The notes: generated by a model from the letters alone, not told the origin. A DNA stretch of 64,000 bases from Bradyrhizobium sp. 141 (GCF_023074055.1 NZ_JADPKR010000025.1:1-64000), one strand, 5' to 3'; shown: positions 19,748-29,212, counted from the stretch's first letter. Made by a program: numbers and translations.

Positions 19748-20719
19748 TCAATTCGTCGGCAGCGGGACTTGGTCGTCGATCAGGGCGTCCAGCGTCGCCT
19801 TGACGTCGACCTTGGCATCGACGACGCCGGCCTGTTGCAGCGCGAGGCCGGCGGCGAGGATCGACTCGCGCTGGGCCGCGCCGATGCGGCTGTGGGTGAG
19901 CTCGGTGCGCTCCTTGAGCTGCTTGTCGACCACCGGCTCCGGCAGCTTTGTGACTGCGATGAAGGTCTTTTTCAGCTCGTCGTAATTCGCCAGTGAATAT
20001 TTGCGCGCTTCCTCGTACACCGCGAGCACGCGGCGGGCCGCATCCGGATGGTCCTTCAAGAACTGCTCGCGCACATTGAGGATGCCCCAGGTGTTGGCGT
20101 CGGCCTTGCGGTAGAACAGCTTTGCGCCCTCCTCGACCTCGGCCTGCGCCATCATCGGATCGAGGCCGGCCCAGGCATCGACGTCACCGCGGATCAGCGC
20201 GGTCTTGCCGTCGGCGTGCTGGAGCAGCACCGGCGTGATGTCCTTCTCGGTCAGGCCGGCGCCGAGCAGCGCGCGCACCAGGAAGATGTGCGGGTCGGTG
20301 CCGCGCGTCACCGCGACGCGCTTGCCCTTGAGATCGGCCACGCTCGCAATCTTGGAGTCCTTGCCGGACACCAGCGCGGTCCACTCGGGACGCGAATAGA
20401 CATAGATCGACTTGATCGGGTTGCCGTTGATCTTCGCCACCAGCGCCGCCGAGCCCGCGGTCGAGCCGAAATCGATCGAGCCCGCATTGAGGAATTCGAG
20501 CGCCTTGTTGGACCCGGCCGACTGCACCCAGGTGACGGTGATACCGTCCTTGGCGAACTCCTTCTCGAGCAGCCCCTTCTGCTTCAGGACCATCGACACC
20601 GGATTGTAGGTCGCCCAGTCGATGCGGATTTCCTTGAGCGGATCCGCCGCCTTTGCCGATTGGGTCGTGGCGAGCGCAACCGCCCCCGCCAGCAGAATAC
20701 GTCGTGTCATCCTGGTCAT
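19748..20719 (-). CDS. Periplasmic binding protein, aliphatic sulfonate (SsuA) type
   Basis: The 323-residue secreted protein starts at the ATG at 20719, placed 7 bp after CCTCCTCC (GGAGGAGG on the coding strand). The signal peptide MTRMTRRILLAGAVALATTQSAKAA has a Sec-type core and AKA cleavage site. The mature part, with WATYNPVSMVLKQKGLLEKEF and FGSTAGSAALVAKINGNPIKSIYVY, matches SsuA/TauA-like NMT1 proteins. It delivers ligand to the permease downstream. No SsuD/SsuE monooxygenase lies beside it, so the exact ligand is open. Confidence 0.92.
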   Translation of the reverse strand: MTRMTRRILLAGAVALATTQSAKAADPLKEIRIDWATYNPVSMVLKQKGLLEKEFAKDGITVTWVQSAGSNKALEFLNAGSIDFGSTAGSAALVAKINGNPIKSIYVYSRPEWTALVSGKDSKIASVADLKGKRVAVTRGTDPHIFLVRALLGAGLTEKDITPVLLQHADGKTALIRGDVDAWAGLDPMMAQAEVEEGAKLFYRKADANTWGILNVREQFLKDHPDAARRVLAVYEEARKYSLANYDELKKTFIAVTKLPEPVVDKQLKERTELTHSRIGAAQRESILAAGLALQQAGVVDAKVDVKATLDALIDDQVPLPTN

Positions 20720-20906
20720 GCCCGGCCTCCTCCAAAATTTCATTGTTTTTCAATGAGTTACATCTGGAAATCAACGAGAAAATCCACCCTCGAAGGCCTT
20801 CCCGCCGAGAACAGATTTACCCAAAGCCGCAGCTTTCCAGCATGGAACGACTATTGCCAGAGAATGGCGGGTGACAGCGCCTGTCACCTCTTATATCCGG
20901 TGAGAC

Positions 20907-23699
20907 ATGGACAGCGTCGCGACTGAGCACAAGGCCGAGATGGACGATCGTTTCGACACGGCGCGGATCACCGCCGCGGTCGATGCGCTTGCCGAAAAGC
21001 ATCAGGGACGCGAAGACGCGTTCCGCACCGCCATGGCGCAATTGCTCAAGGCCGAGCTGATCGCGGCACGCGCCGCGGCACAGGAAATCCTTTTGAAGGA
21101 CCGCCACGGCCGTCGCTGCGCCGAGCGGCTGTGTCACGTCCAGGACGAGATCATCCGCATTCTGTATTCTGCGGCGACCCGTCATCTTTACCGCTCGCCG
21201 ATCCCGAGTGGCGCCGAGCGCATGGCCGTGGTCGCGACCGGCGGCTATGGCCGCGGTCTGATGGCGCCCGAATCCGACATCGATCTCCTGTTCATCCTGC
21301 CCTACAAGCAGACCGCCTGGGGCGAGCAGGTCGCCGAAGCCATCCTCTATTGCCTCTGGGACATGGGGCTGAAGGTCGGTCACGCCACGCGCTCGGTTGA
21401 CGAATCGATCCGGCAGGCGCGCGGCGACATGACCATCCGCACCGCGATCCTGGAGACGCGTTTCCTCACCGGCGACAAGCCGCTCTATGACGAGCTGGTC
21501 GCGCGCTTCGACAAGGAGGTGGTGCAGGGCACCGCGTCGGAATTCGTCACCGCAAAGCTCGCCGAGCGCGAGGAGCGGCATCGCCGCGGCGGCCAGTCGC
21601 GCTACCTGGTCGAGCCCAACGTCAAGGACGGCAAGGGGGCCTTGCGCGACCTGCACACGCTGTTCTGGATCGCCAAATATGTCTATCGCGTGCGCGACAC
21701 CAGCGAGCTGGTCGAGCGCGGCGTGTTCGACGCGCAGGAATATCGCAGCTTCCGCCGCTGCGCCGATTTCCTCTGGTCGGTGCGCTGCAATCTGCACTTC
21801 TACTCCGGCCGCGCCGAAGAGCGCCTCTCCTTCGACCTCCAGCGCGAGATCGCGGTGCGGCTCGGCTACACCTCGCACCCCGGCATGCAGGACGTCGAGC
21901 GCTTCATGAAGCACTACTTCCTGGTCGCCAAGGAAGTCGGCAACCTCACCGCCATCCTCTGCGCCAAGCTTGAGGACCAGCAGGCCAAGCCCGCGCCGGT
22001 GCTGAGCCGGATGATGGCGCGGCTGCGGCCGACCGCGGTGAAGCGGCGCGTCCCCGACAGCGACGACTTCATCGTCGACAACAACCGCATCAACGTCGCA
22101 GCGCCCGACGTGTTCAAGCACGATCCGGTCAATCTGATCCGCATCTTCCGCCTCGCGCAGAAGAACAACCTCGCCTTCCACCCGGATGCGATGCGCGACG
22201 TGACGCGGTCGCTTGGCCTGATCAACGCGCAGCTTCGCGAAAATCCCGAGGCCAACCGGTTGTTCATGGAGATCCTGACCTCCGACAACGCGGAGATCGT
22301 GCTGCGGCGGATGAACGAGACCGGCGTGCTCGGCCAATTCATCCGCGCCTTCGGCAAGATCGTCTCGATGATGCAGTTCAACATGTATCATCACTACACG
22401 GTCGACGAGCATCTGATCCGCTGCATCGGTTTCCTCCAGGACATCGAGCGCGGCGGCGTCGAGGAATTCGCGCTCGCCAGCGACCTCATGCGCAAGTCCC
22501 GGCCCGAACACCGCGCGGTGATCTATATCGCCACGCTGCTGCACGACGTCGCCAAGGGCCGGCCGGAGGATCACTCGATCGCCGGCGCCAAGGTGGCGCG
22601 CCGGCTGTGCCCGCGGCTCGGCTTCAGCCCGGCCGACACCGAGCTCATCGCCTGGCTGATCGAGGAGCACCTGACGATGTCCACGGTCGCGCAGTCGCGC
22701 GACCTCTCGGATCGCAAGACCATCGAGAATTTCGCCGCCGTGGTGCAGTCGGTCGAGCAGATGAAGCTGCTGACCATCCTGACCACCGCCGACATCCGCG
22801 GCGTCGGGCCCGGCGTGTGGAACGGCTGGAAGGCGCAGCTGCTGCGCTCGCTCTACTACGAGACCGAGCCGGTGCTGACCGGCGGCTTCTCGGAGGTCGA
22901 TCGCGGCAAGCGCCTCGCCGCTGCCTATGCCGAATTCCGCATGGCCTTCGCCGAATGGCCGGAGGACGAGCTCGATGCCTATATCGGCCGGCACTATCCG
23001 GCCTATTGGCTCAAGGTCGAGCTGCCGCGCAAGATCCGCCATGCCCGCTTCGTCCGCTCCAGCGAGCAGGCCGGCCACAAGCTCGCGATCAATGTCGGCT
23101 TCGACGAGGTGCGCGGCGTCACCGAGCTCACGATCTTCGCCGCCGACCATCCCTGGCTATTGTCGATCATCGCCGGCGCGTGCGCCTCGGCCGGCGCAAA
23201 CATCGTCGACGCCCAGATTTACACCACGACCGACGGCCGCGCTCTCGACACGATCTCGATCTCCCGGGAATACGACCGCGACGAGGACGAGGGCCGGCGC
23301 GCCACGCGCATCGGCGAGATGATCGAGGACGTGCTCGAAGGCAAGCTGCGCCTGCCCGAAGTGGTGGCGCGGCGCACCGTGCGCAGCAAGGCGCGGCCCT
23401 TCGTGATCGAGCCGGAAGTGACCATCAACAACCAATGGTCCGACCGCTACACGGTGATCGAGGTCTCCGGCCTCGATCGCCCCGGCCTGCTCTATGAGCT
23501 GACCACCGCAATCTCGAAGCTCAACCTCAACATCGCCTCGGCCCATGTCGCGACCTTCGGCGAGCGCGCCCGCGACGTGTTCTACGTCACCGACCTCCTG
23601 GGGGCACAGATCAGCGCGCCGACCCGGCAGGCTGCGATCAAGAGCGCGCTGACCCATGTGATGGCCGGAGACAAGGCGATTGCCGCACCGGCGGCGTGA
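20907..23699 (+). CDS. glnD: Bifunctional uridylyltransferase/uridylyl-removing enzyme GlnD
   Basis: GlnD senses glutamine and adds or removes UMP on PII proteins, controlling nitrogen assimilation. The 930-residue product has the nucleotidyltransferase motif ATGGYGRGLMAPESDIDLLF at about residues 110-130. An HD hydrolase domain follows (HHYTVDEHLIRCIG and LLHDVAKGRPEDHS at about 490-555). Two C-terminal ACT domains read LTIFAADHPWLLSIIAGACA and IEVSGLDRPGLLYELTTAI. It is complete. It is divergent from the ssu-type operon. Confidence 0.98.
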   Translation: MDSVATEHKAEMDDRFDTARITAAVDALAEKHQGREDAFRTAMAQLLKAELIAARAAAQEILLKDRHGRRCAERLCHVQDEIIRILYSAATRHLYRSPIPSGAERMAVVATGGYGRGLMAPESDIDLLFILPYKQTAWGEQVAEAILYCLWDMGLKVGHATRSVDESIRQARGDMTIRTAILETRFLTGDKPLYDELVARFDKEVVQGTASEFVTAKLAEREERHRRGGQSRYLVEPNVKDGKGALRDLHTLFWIAKYVYRVRDTSELVERGVFDAQEYRSFRRCADFLWSVRCNLHFYSGRAEERLSFDLQREIAVRLGYTSHPGMQDVERFMKHYFLVAKEVGNLTAILCAKLEDQQAKPAPVLSRMMARLRPTAVKRRVPDSDDFIVDNNRINVAAPDVFKHDPVNLIRIFRLAQKNNLAFHPDAMRDVTRSLGLINAQLRENPEANRLFMEILTSDNAEIVLRRMNETGVLGQFIRAFGKIVSMMQFNMYHHYTVDEHLIRCIGFLQDIERGGVEEFALASDLMRKSRPEHRAVIYIATLLHDVAKGRPEDHSIAGAKVARRLCPRLGFSPADTELIAWLIEEHLTMSTVAQSRDLSDRKTIENFAAVVQSVEQMKLLTILTTADIRGVGPGVWNGWKAQLLRSLYYETEPVLTGGFSEVDRGKRLAAAYAEFRMAFAEWPEDELDAYIGRHYPAYWLKVELPRKIRHARFVRSSEQAGHKLAINVGFDEVRGVTELTIFAADHPWLLSIIAGACASAGANIVDAQIYTTTDGRALDTISISREYDRDEDEGRRATRIGEMIEDVLEGKLRLPEVVARRTVRSKARPFVIEPEVTINNQWSDRYTVIEVSGLDRPGLLYELTTAISKLNLNIASAHVATFGERARDVFYVTDLLGAQISAPTRQAAIKSALTHVMAGDKAIAAPAA

Positions 23700-23708
23700 T
23701 TTCCTGTC

Positions 23709-23748
23709 GTCATTCCGGGCTCGCCGCTGCGCGGCGTCCCGGAATGAC
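23709..23748. repeat. Short palindromic repeat between glnD and the LysR gene
   Basis: GTCATTCCGGG and CCCGGAATGAC bracket CGCCGCTGCGCGGCG, giving a nearly perfect 40-nt hairpin. The arm sequence matches the outer arm of the element at 17157. It lies between convergent genes and could serve both as a 3'-end stabiliser. Confidence 0.8.
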
Positions 23749-23790
23749 AAGAGGAGAGGTCGGCACGCCACGCCTTCACCTCCTTACCAA

Positions 23791-24693
23791 TCAACGCGCC
23801 GACTTCTGTTCGGAGAGTCGTAGTGCGTTCACGAGTGCAGACAGCGCAGCTGGTTGATGCTGGCGGCTGGGATAATACATGAAGAAGCCGGGAATCGGCG
23901 GCGTCCAGTCCTCCAGCACCCTGACAAGGCGGCGTTGCGCAACATATCCGGCGACCTGCTCTTCATAGGCGATTCCGATACCGACTCCAGCGAGCGCCGC
24001 CTGAATCACCAGGTGAGTATCGTCAATGATGAGCGGGCCGTTCACGTTGATCGTGACCGACTTTCGTCCCTGCTCAAACTCCCACCGATATGGACCACCC
24101 GCAAGACGCAGGGTGATGCACCGATGATCGCCAAGGTCCTTTGGCTTTTCGGGGATGCGTCGTGAAGCGAAATAGCGTGGCGACCCTACGACCGCCAATC
24201 GCAGTTCGGGCGTGACACGAACCGCGATCATGTCCTTTTGAATGTACTCGCCAAGCTGAATACCGGCATCGAACTCGCCTGCAACAAGGTCCACGGGTCC
24301 AGTGACGGTGACAACGTCCAGAACGATGTCCGGGTAGGCCTCGGCGAAAGCCCTGAGGCGCGGTAACAATACCATCACGGCAGCTGATCGTGACATGACA
24401 ATTCGAAGGCGACCTTCGGGTCGACGCCGAACGCTTCGAGCTTTGTCGATAGCATGACGAATTTGCTCAAGCGCCGGGGACAAGTCTTCCAAAAGAGCTG
24501 CCCCCGCAGCGGTTGGCGCAACGCTCTTGGTTGTTCGAGCGAGCAGCTTCAGCTCGAGCCGCTGCTCAAGCCTCCGGATTGTGTGGCTCAAGGCAGACTG
24601 GGATACACCCAGCTTTATCGCAGCGCGTGTGAAGCTTCGTTCATTGGCCACGACTGCAAACGCAGCGAGTTCGTTCATTTCGTTCGTCATCAT
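23791..24693 (-). CDS. LysR-family transcriptional regulator
   Basis: This 300-residue protein has the LysR helix-turn-helix at residues 5-62 (LAAFAVVANERSFTRAAIKLGVSQSALSHTIRRLEQRLELKLLARTTKSVAPT). A two-lobed effector domain follows (GRLRIVMSRSAAVMVLLPRLRAF...). The subgroup resembles single-target regulators divergent from oxidoreductase-type genes. It is divergent from the NTF2-like gene 183 bp away, which is its most likely target. Its base composition looks less GC-rich than its neighbours. Confidence 0.92.
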   Translation of the reverse strand: MMTNEMNELAAFAVVANERSFTRAAIKLGVSQSALSHTIRRLEQRLELKLLARTTKSVAPTAAGAALLEDLSPALEQIRHAIDKARSVRRRPEGRLRIVMSRSAAVMVLLPRLRAFAEAYPDIVLDVVTVTGPVDLVAGEFDAGIQLGEYIQKDMIAVRVTPELRLAVVGSPRYFASRRIPEKPKDLGDHRCITLRLAGGPYRWEFEQGRKSVTINVNGPLIIDDTHLVIQAALAGVGIGIAYEEQVAGYVAQRRLVRVLEDWTPPIPGFFMYYPSRQHQPAALSALVNALRLSEQKSAR

Positions 24694-24876
24694 TTATGAA
24701 TATCGCTCACGAGCCCATGCCATGCAAGACGTCTAGCCTCATAAGCCAGTTTGCCGTAGTCCTGCGCGGGCAAGAAGAGATCTGCAGTACCTTTATGAAC
24801 GCGGCGGCAGGTTGGCGCTCGGCATAGCCGGCCCAGCTGCATGAATGAGTTCCGTGTAACAGCTTTGAGGATGACA

Positions 24877-25245
24877 ATGGATACGGACGTTCCCGCCTTG
24901 CGCTCCCTTGCGCAGACCTATTTCGATGCTGCCTATGAAATGGATGCTGAGAAATTTGCATCCATACTTCATCCCTTGAGTTCCGTGACGAAGGTCGCCG
25001 AGGACGGCAATGTCGGCGTGACGCCGATTGCAACCTGGCTAGCAGCGGTGCGCAACATGAAAGCTCCGAAGCAACAGGGCTTCGAGCGGGATGATCAGAT
25101 CCTGTCAATCGATGTTGAAGGAGAACTCGCGCTCTTGAAGGTGAAATTGAAAATTCCGCCGCGTTGCTTCACGGACCTTTTGTCATGCCTGAAGGTGAAC
25201 GGGACCTGGAAGATCGTGCAGAAAGTGATGACGTCGAAAATCTGA
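24877..25245 (+). CDS. NTF2/SnoaL-like small protein (putative lumazine-binding family)
   Basis: The 122-residue product starts MDTDVPALRSLAQTYFDAAYEMDAEKFASILHP, the opening helix pattern of the NTF2 cone fold, and ends in VNGTWKIVQKVMTSKI, the last strands. GAGG six bases before the ATG at 24877 decides the start over ATGs at 24841 and 24871. Such proteins act as small isomerases, hydrolases or ligand binders; no catalytic residue is evident. It is probably controlled by the divergent LysR protein. Confidence 0.8.
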   Translation: MDTDVPALRSLAQTYFDAAYEMDAEKFASILHPLSSVTKVAEDGNVGVTPIATWLAAVRNMKAPKQQGFERDDQILSIDVEGELALLKVKLKIPPRCFTDLLSCLKVNGTWKIVQKVMTSKI

Positions 25246-25342
25246 CGGATTCGGTTACAGCAGGGGCAGCAGCCGAATGGTCGCTCGACGACCCATCGCC
25301 GGGGCAGGTCCTTGAAGCCGGCTCCTTATCGCTCACACCTCG

Positions 25343-25885
25343 TCAAACGGGCGCTCGAACCTCCACCCCCTCGTGCCGCAGCAGCCAGCGCTTGCGCTCG
25401 AGGCCGCCGCCGTATTTCACCAGCGAACCATCTGCGCCGATCAGCCGATGGCATGGCAGCACCACGCTGATCGGGTTGGAGCCGTTGGCATGGCCGACGG
25501 CGCGAATGGCTTTTGGCGTGTCGATCCTTGCGGCGAGCGCGCCATAGCTCATGGTGGTGCCCGCAGGGATTTGCGCGAGCGCAGTCCAGACCTTCTGCTG
25601 GAACGGCGTGCCGGCGATGCGCCATGCGATGCTCGAGAGCTGACCGAGATCGCCTTCGAAATAGCCCGACAGCGCCGTCCGCATGGTCGCGGGCGCAGGC
25701 TGGTCGCTCAGATCGACCGCGCCGTAGTGCAGGCGCAGGAGCTCACGCATGCGGTGCTCATAGTCTGCCCAGTCGAGCGCGCGCAGCGCACCCTCGGCAT
25801 CGGTGACGAGCAAGGCGATTCCGATCGGCGTCGTCAGGCGATCGAGGCCGAAGCGAACAGAGAGTTTGGTTGGTCGGCTGACCAT
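25343..25885 (-). CDS. ogt: Methylated-DNA--protein-cysteine methyltransferase
   Basis: This suicide enzyme removes alkyl groups from O6-alkylguanine. The 180-residue protein has an RNase-H-like N-terminal domain and the DNA-binding C-terminal domain: GTPFQQKVWTALAQIPAGTTMSYGALA, the Arg-finger region IRAVGHANGSNPISVV, and the acceptor cysteine in VLPCHRLIGADGSLVKYGGGLERKRWLLRHE. It lacks an Ada-type N-terminal domain, so it is the constitutive Ogt-like form. The start is placed at 25885, and upstream in-frame codons read into the divergent gene's region. Confidence 0.95.
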   Translation of the reverse strand: MVSRPTKLSVRFGLDRLTTPIGIALLVTDAEGALRALDWADYEHRMRELLRLHYGAVDLSDQPAPATMRTALSGYFEGDLGQLSSIAWRIAGTPFQQKVWTALAQIPAGTTMSYGALAARIDTPKAIRAVGHANGSNPISVVLPCHRLIGADGSLVKYGGGLERKRWLLRHEGVEVRAPV

Positions 25886-25978
25886 TGCGGCACCATTGCA
25901 TCGAAACACGCTTATCGCACTTGCCATGCCGGCCATGCTAGCGTCCACCCGAAAGCTGACGCTTTGGGGGAGCTGACC

Positions 25979-26341
25979 TTGATCCTGATCGCCAATGTCC
26001 TGGTGGCGCTGGTCGCCGCGCTGCACGTCTTTTTCCTGATCCTGGAGATGTTCCTCTGGGATAAGCCGCAGGGCTTGAAGGTGTTTCGCAACACGCCGGA
26101 GAAGGCCGAGATCACCAAAGTGCTGGCTGCCAATCAGGGGCTCTATAACGGCTTCCTCGCCGCCGGCCTGATCTGGGGTCTCGTCCACGGCAACCCGGCC
26201 TTCGCGTTCCAGATCAAGGCGTTCTTCCTGCTTTGCGTGATCGTGGCCGGCGCCTATGGCGCCGCGACCGTCAGCCGCCGCATCCTGATGGTGCAGGCGC
26301 TGCCGGCGGCGGTCGCGCTGGCTGCCTTGTTCCTCGCCTAG
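25979..26341 (+). CDS. DUF1304 small membrane protein
   Basis: The predicted 120-residue protein has four hydrophobic helices (LILIANVLVALVAALHVFFLI, NGFLAAGLIWGLV, IKAFFLLCVIVAGAYGAATV, VQALPAAVALAALFLA). It also has the family motif HVFFLILEMFLWDKPQGLKVF and NQGLYNGFLAAGL. The start is TTG at 25979, chosen because GGGGGAG lies 6 bp before it and the resulting length fits DUF1304. Function is unknown. It is divergent from ogt. Confidence 0.82.
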   Translation: MILIANVLVALVAALHVFFLILEMFLWDKPQGLKVFRNTPEKAEITKVLAANQGLYNGFLAAGLIWGLVHGNPAFAFQIKAFFLLCVIVAGAYGAATVSRRILMVQALPAAVALAALFLA

Positions 26342-26486
26342 CTTTTGGCCTGAGACGCTACGGCGCAGCGCTGCGATCCTTGCGCGGTGGCGAACCTTCC
26401 TCCACAATCTTCGGCAGCGATGGCGACCGTTGCAATCAACGGAAAAAGACCGTCGGCCGAAAATTCCGTCAGGAGGAACAACCCAC

Positions 26487-27713
26487 ATGAGCAATCGCAG
26501 AGCCTTCATAGCTGCCACGGCGGCGCTCGCCTTCGCGTTCTCCGCCACCCACGCCCTCGCCCAGAAGAAATACGACACCGGGGCGAGCGACACCGAGATC
26601 AAGATCGGCCAGACCGTGCCGTTCTCCGGCGCCTACTCCGTCTATGCCAATATCGGCAAGACCCAGGCCGCCTATTTCAAAATGATCAACGATCAGGGCG
26701 GCATCAACGGCCGCAAGATCAATCTGATCCAATATGACGACGCCTATTCGCCGCCGAAGACGGTGGAGCAGGTGCGCAAGCTCGTCGAAGGCGACGAGGT
26801 GCTGTTCACGTTCCAGATCATCGGCACGGCCGCCAACGCCGCCGTGCAGAAATATCTCAACGGCAAGAAGATCCCGCAGCTGCTGGCGTCCACCGGCGCA
26901 GCGCGCTTCAACGATCCGCAAAACTATCCATGGACCATCGCCTATAATCCCAACTACGTGTCCGAGGGACGGATCTACGCCAAGTACATTCTCAAGGAGC
27001 ATCCGAATGCCAAAATCGGCGTGCTCTACCAGAATGACGACATGGGCCGCGACTATCTTGCCGGCCTCAAGAGCGGCCTCGGCGACAAGGCCGCCAGCAT
27101 GATCGTCGGCGAGGTGTCCTATGAGGTCACCGACCCGACCGTCGACTCGCAAGTGGTCAAGCTGAAATCGCTGGGCGCCGATCTCTTCTACGATGCCTCG
27201 ACGCCGAAGTTCGCGGCGCAAGCCATCAAGAAGGTGGCCGAACTCGGCTGGAACCCGGTGCACATCCTCGACATCAATGCGAGCCCGATCTCGGCGACGC
27301 TGAAGCCGGCCGGCCTCGACATCTCCAAGGGCATCATCTCGACCCAATACGGCAAGGAGCCGAGCGATCCGCAGTGGAAGGACGATCCGGGCGTGAAAGC
27401 GTTCTTCGCCTTCATGGACAAGTATTTCCCCGAAGGCGACAAGCTCAACACGGTCAACACCTATGCTTATTCGGTCGCCGAGCTGCTGACGCAGGTGCTG
27501 AAGCAGTGCGGCGACGACCTGTCGCGTGAGAACGTGATGAAGCAGGTCGCCAACATCAAGGACTTCACCCCGAGCTTTGCGCTGCCCGGCATCAAGATCA
27601 ACACCGGGCCGAACGACTATCGCGTCAACAAGCAGATGCAGATGATGCGGTTCAACGGTGAACGCTGGGAGCTGTTCGGACCGATCATCGAGGACAACGG
27701 ACCGTCGGGCTAG
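26487..27713 (+). CDS. Branched-chain amino-acid-type ABC binding protein, paralogue 1
   Basis: The 408-residue periplasmic protein starts at the ATG at 26487 after AGGAGGA. The signal peptide is MSNRRAFIAATAALAFAFSATHALAQ. The mature domain opens SDTEIKIGQTVPFSGAYSVYANIGKTQAAYFKMIND, the Peripla_BP_6 (LivJ/urea/amide) fold. A second gene of identical length and about three-quarters identity by eye follows at 27963. No permease or ATPase is adjacent, so it must share a transporter encoded elsewhere. Ligand unknown. Confidence 0.93.
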   Translation: MSNRRAFIAATAALAFAFSATHALAQKKYDTGASDTEIKIGQTVPFSGAYSVYANIGKTQAAYFKMINDQGGINGRKINLIQYDDAYSPPKTVEQVRKLVEGDEVLFTFQIIGTAANAAVQKYLNGKKIPQLLASTGAARFNDPQNYPWTIAYNPNYVSEGRIYAKYILKEHPNAKIGVLYQNDDMGRDYLAGLKSGLGDKAASMIVGEVSYEVTDPTVDSQVVKLKSLGADLFYDASTPKFAAQAIKKVAELGWNPVHILDINASPISATLKPAGLDISKGIISTQYGKEPSDPQWKDDPGVKAFFAFMDKYFPEGDKLNTVNTYAYSVAELLTQVLKQCGDDLSRENVMKQVANIKDFTPSFALPGIKINTGPNDYRVNKQMQMMRFNGERWELFGPIIEDNGPSG

Positions 27714-27738
27714 CGCGACCTGGCAGAGGCGCGTAACG

Positions 27739-27767
27739 GATGCTCCGCACCCGAGGTGCGGAGCATC
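27739..27767 (+). terminator. Hairpin between the two binding-protein genes
   Basis: GATGCTCCGCACC (27739-27751) and GGTGCGGAGCATC (27755-27767) form a perfect 13-bp stem with a 3-nt loop. It begins 25 bp after the first gene's stop and is followed by ATGCTTTGC, a weak U-tail. It should terminate or attenuate transcription before paralogue 2. Confidence 0.75.
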
Positions 27768-27962
27768 ATGCTTTGCACGTTGCCGGCGTCGTCAACCATG
27801 TCTGAAAGTCCGCAGCGTCGGTTCGACTAAAGTCACTTCCGTGACCAGCATGTAATCTTGCGTTGCAGCAAGGCCTCCGCCACACTCCCGCCCAGCGATG
27901 ACATCCGCTTGCCGCCACGGCGACGGAAAGATCATCGAGATAACAAACCGAGGAAATTGCGA

Positions 27963-29189
27963 ATGAGGAACGGATTTTTGCATCTGGTCACAGGCACGGC
28001 CCTCGCTTTGGCGCTGTCGGTCTCGGCGGCCAGTGCCCAGAAGAAATATGATCCCGGCGCGTCGGACACCGAAATCAAGATCGGCCAGACCAACCCGTTC
28101 AGTGGCCCCGCCTCCGCTTATGCCACGATCGGCAAGACCCAGGCCGCCTACTTCAAGATGATCAACGATCAGGGCGGCATCAACGGCCGCAAGGTCAACC
28201 TGATCCAGTACGACGATGCCTATTCGCCGCCGAAGGCGGTGGAGCAGGTGCGCAAGCTCGTCGAGAGCGACGAGGTGCTGCTTACCTTCCAGCTTCTCGG
28301 CACCCCGTCGAATGCTGCCGTGCAGAAATATCTCAACGCCAAGAAGGTTCCGCAACTGTTCGCGGCCACCGGCGCCTCGAAGTTCACGGACCCAAAGAAC
28401 TTCCCATGGACGATGGGCTTCAATCCCAACTACTTCGTCGAAGGCCGCATCTACGGCCAGTACATCATCAAGAACCATCCGAACGCCAAAATCGGCGTCC
28501 TCTACCAGAACGACGATCTTGGCAAAGACTATCTGAACGGCATTAAGGCCGGGCTTGGAGACAAGGCCTCCAGCATGATCGTTGCGGAAGCTTCATACGA
28601 GGTCTCCGATCCCACCATCGATTCGCAGATACTCAAGATCAAGTCGGCGGGCGCCGATCTGTTCTTCAGCGCCACGACGCCGAAACAGGCCGCGCAGGCG
28701 ATCAAGAAGATCGCCGAGCTCGACTGGCATCCCGTGCACATTCTCGACATCAACGCCACTTCGGTCGGCGCCGTGATGAAGCCCGCGGGACTTGAAGCGT
28801 CCAAGGGCGTGATCAGCGTCAACTATGGCAAGGATCCGCTCGATCCGACCTGGAAGGATGATCCGGGCATGAAGAAATATTTCGAGTTCATGGCCAAGTA
28901 CTATCCGGACGGCGACAAGGACTCGAGCTTCAACAGCTACGGCTACTCGACCTCGCAGTTGATGGCCTATGTGCTCCAGAAATGCGGCGACGATCTAACC
29001 CGCGAGAACGTCATGAAGGTCGCCACCAGCCTGAAGGACGTGGAGCTCGACCTGTCGCTGCCCGGCATCAAGGCCAACACCTCGCCAACCGACTATCGCG
29101 TCAACAAGCAGCTTCAGATGATGAAGTTCAACGGCGAGCGCTGGGAGCTGTTCGGCCCGATCCTGGAAGACGCAGGCCCGGCAGGTTAG
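27963..29189 (+). CDS. Branched-chain amino-acid-type ABC binding protein, paralogue 2
   Basis: This 408-residue paralogue of the preceding protein starts MRNGFLHLVTGTALALALSVSAASAQ, with a different signal peptide. It opens SDTEIKIGQTNPFSGPASAYATIGKTQ and ends with the same NGERWELFGPI module. Differences cluster in the ligand-cleft stretch (VPFSGAYSVYAN versus NPFSGPASAYAT; IIGTAANAA versus LLGTPSNAA), which suggests different ligand preference. It has its own upstream region of 249 bp and its own terminator. Confidence 0.93.
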   Translation: MRNGFLHLVTGTALALALSVSAASAQKKYDPGASDTEIKIGQTNPFSGPASAYATIGKTQAAYFKMINDQGGINGRKVNLIQYDDAYSPPKAVEQVRKLVESDEVLLTFQLLGTPSNAAVQKYLNAKKVPQLFAATGASKFTDPKNFPWTMGFNPNYFVEGRIYGQYIIKNHPNAKIGVLYQNDDLGKDYLNGIKAGLGDKASSMIVAEASYEVSDPTIDSQILKIKSAGADLFFSATTPKQAAQAIKKIAELDWHPVHILDINATSVGAVMKPAGLEASKGVISVNYGKDPLDPTWKDDPGMKKYFEFMAKYYPDGDKDSSFNSYGYSTSQLMAYVLQKCGDDLTRENVMKVATSLKDVELDLSLPGIKANTSPTDYRVNKQLQMMKFNGERWELFGPILEDAGPAG

Positions 29190-29212
29190 TGGTTGCCTGG
29201 TTCTGAAATGCG

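Noticed and set aside
20817..23150. 777-codon open frame antisense to glnD
   Set aside because: It is a by-product of high GC codon bias opposite a complete, strongly conserved glnD; its translation is His/Asp/Leu/Val/Gly-rich without domain motifs.
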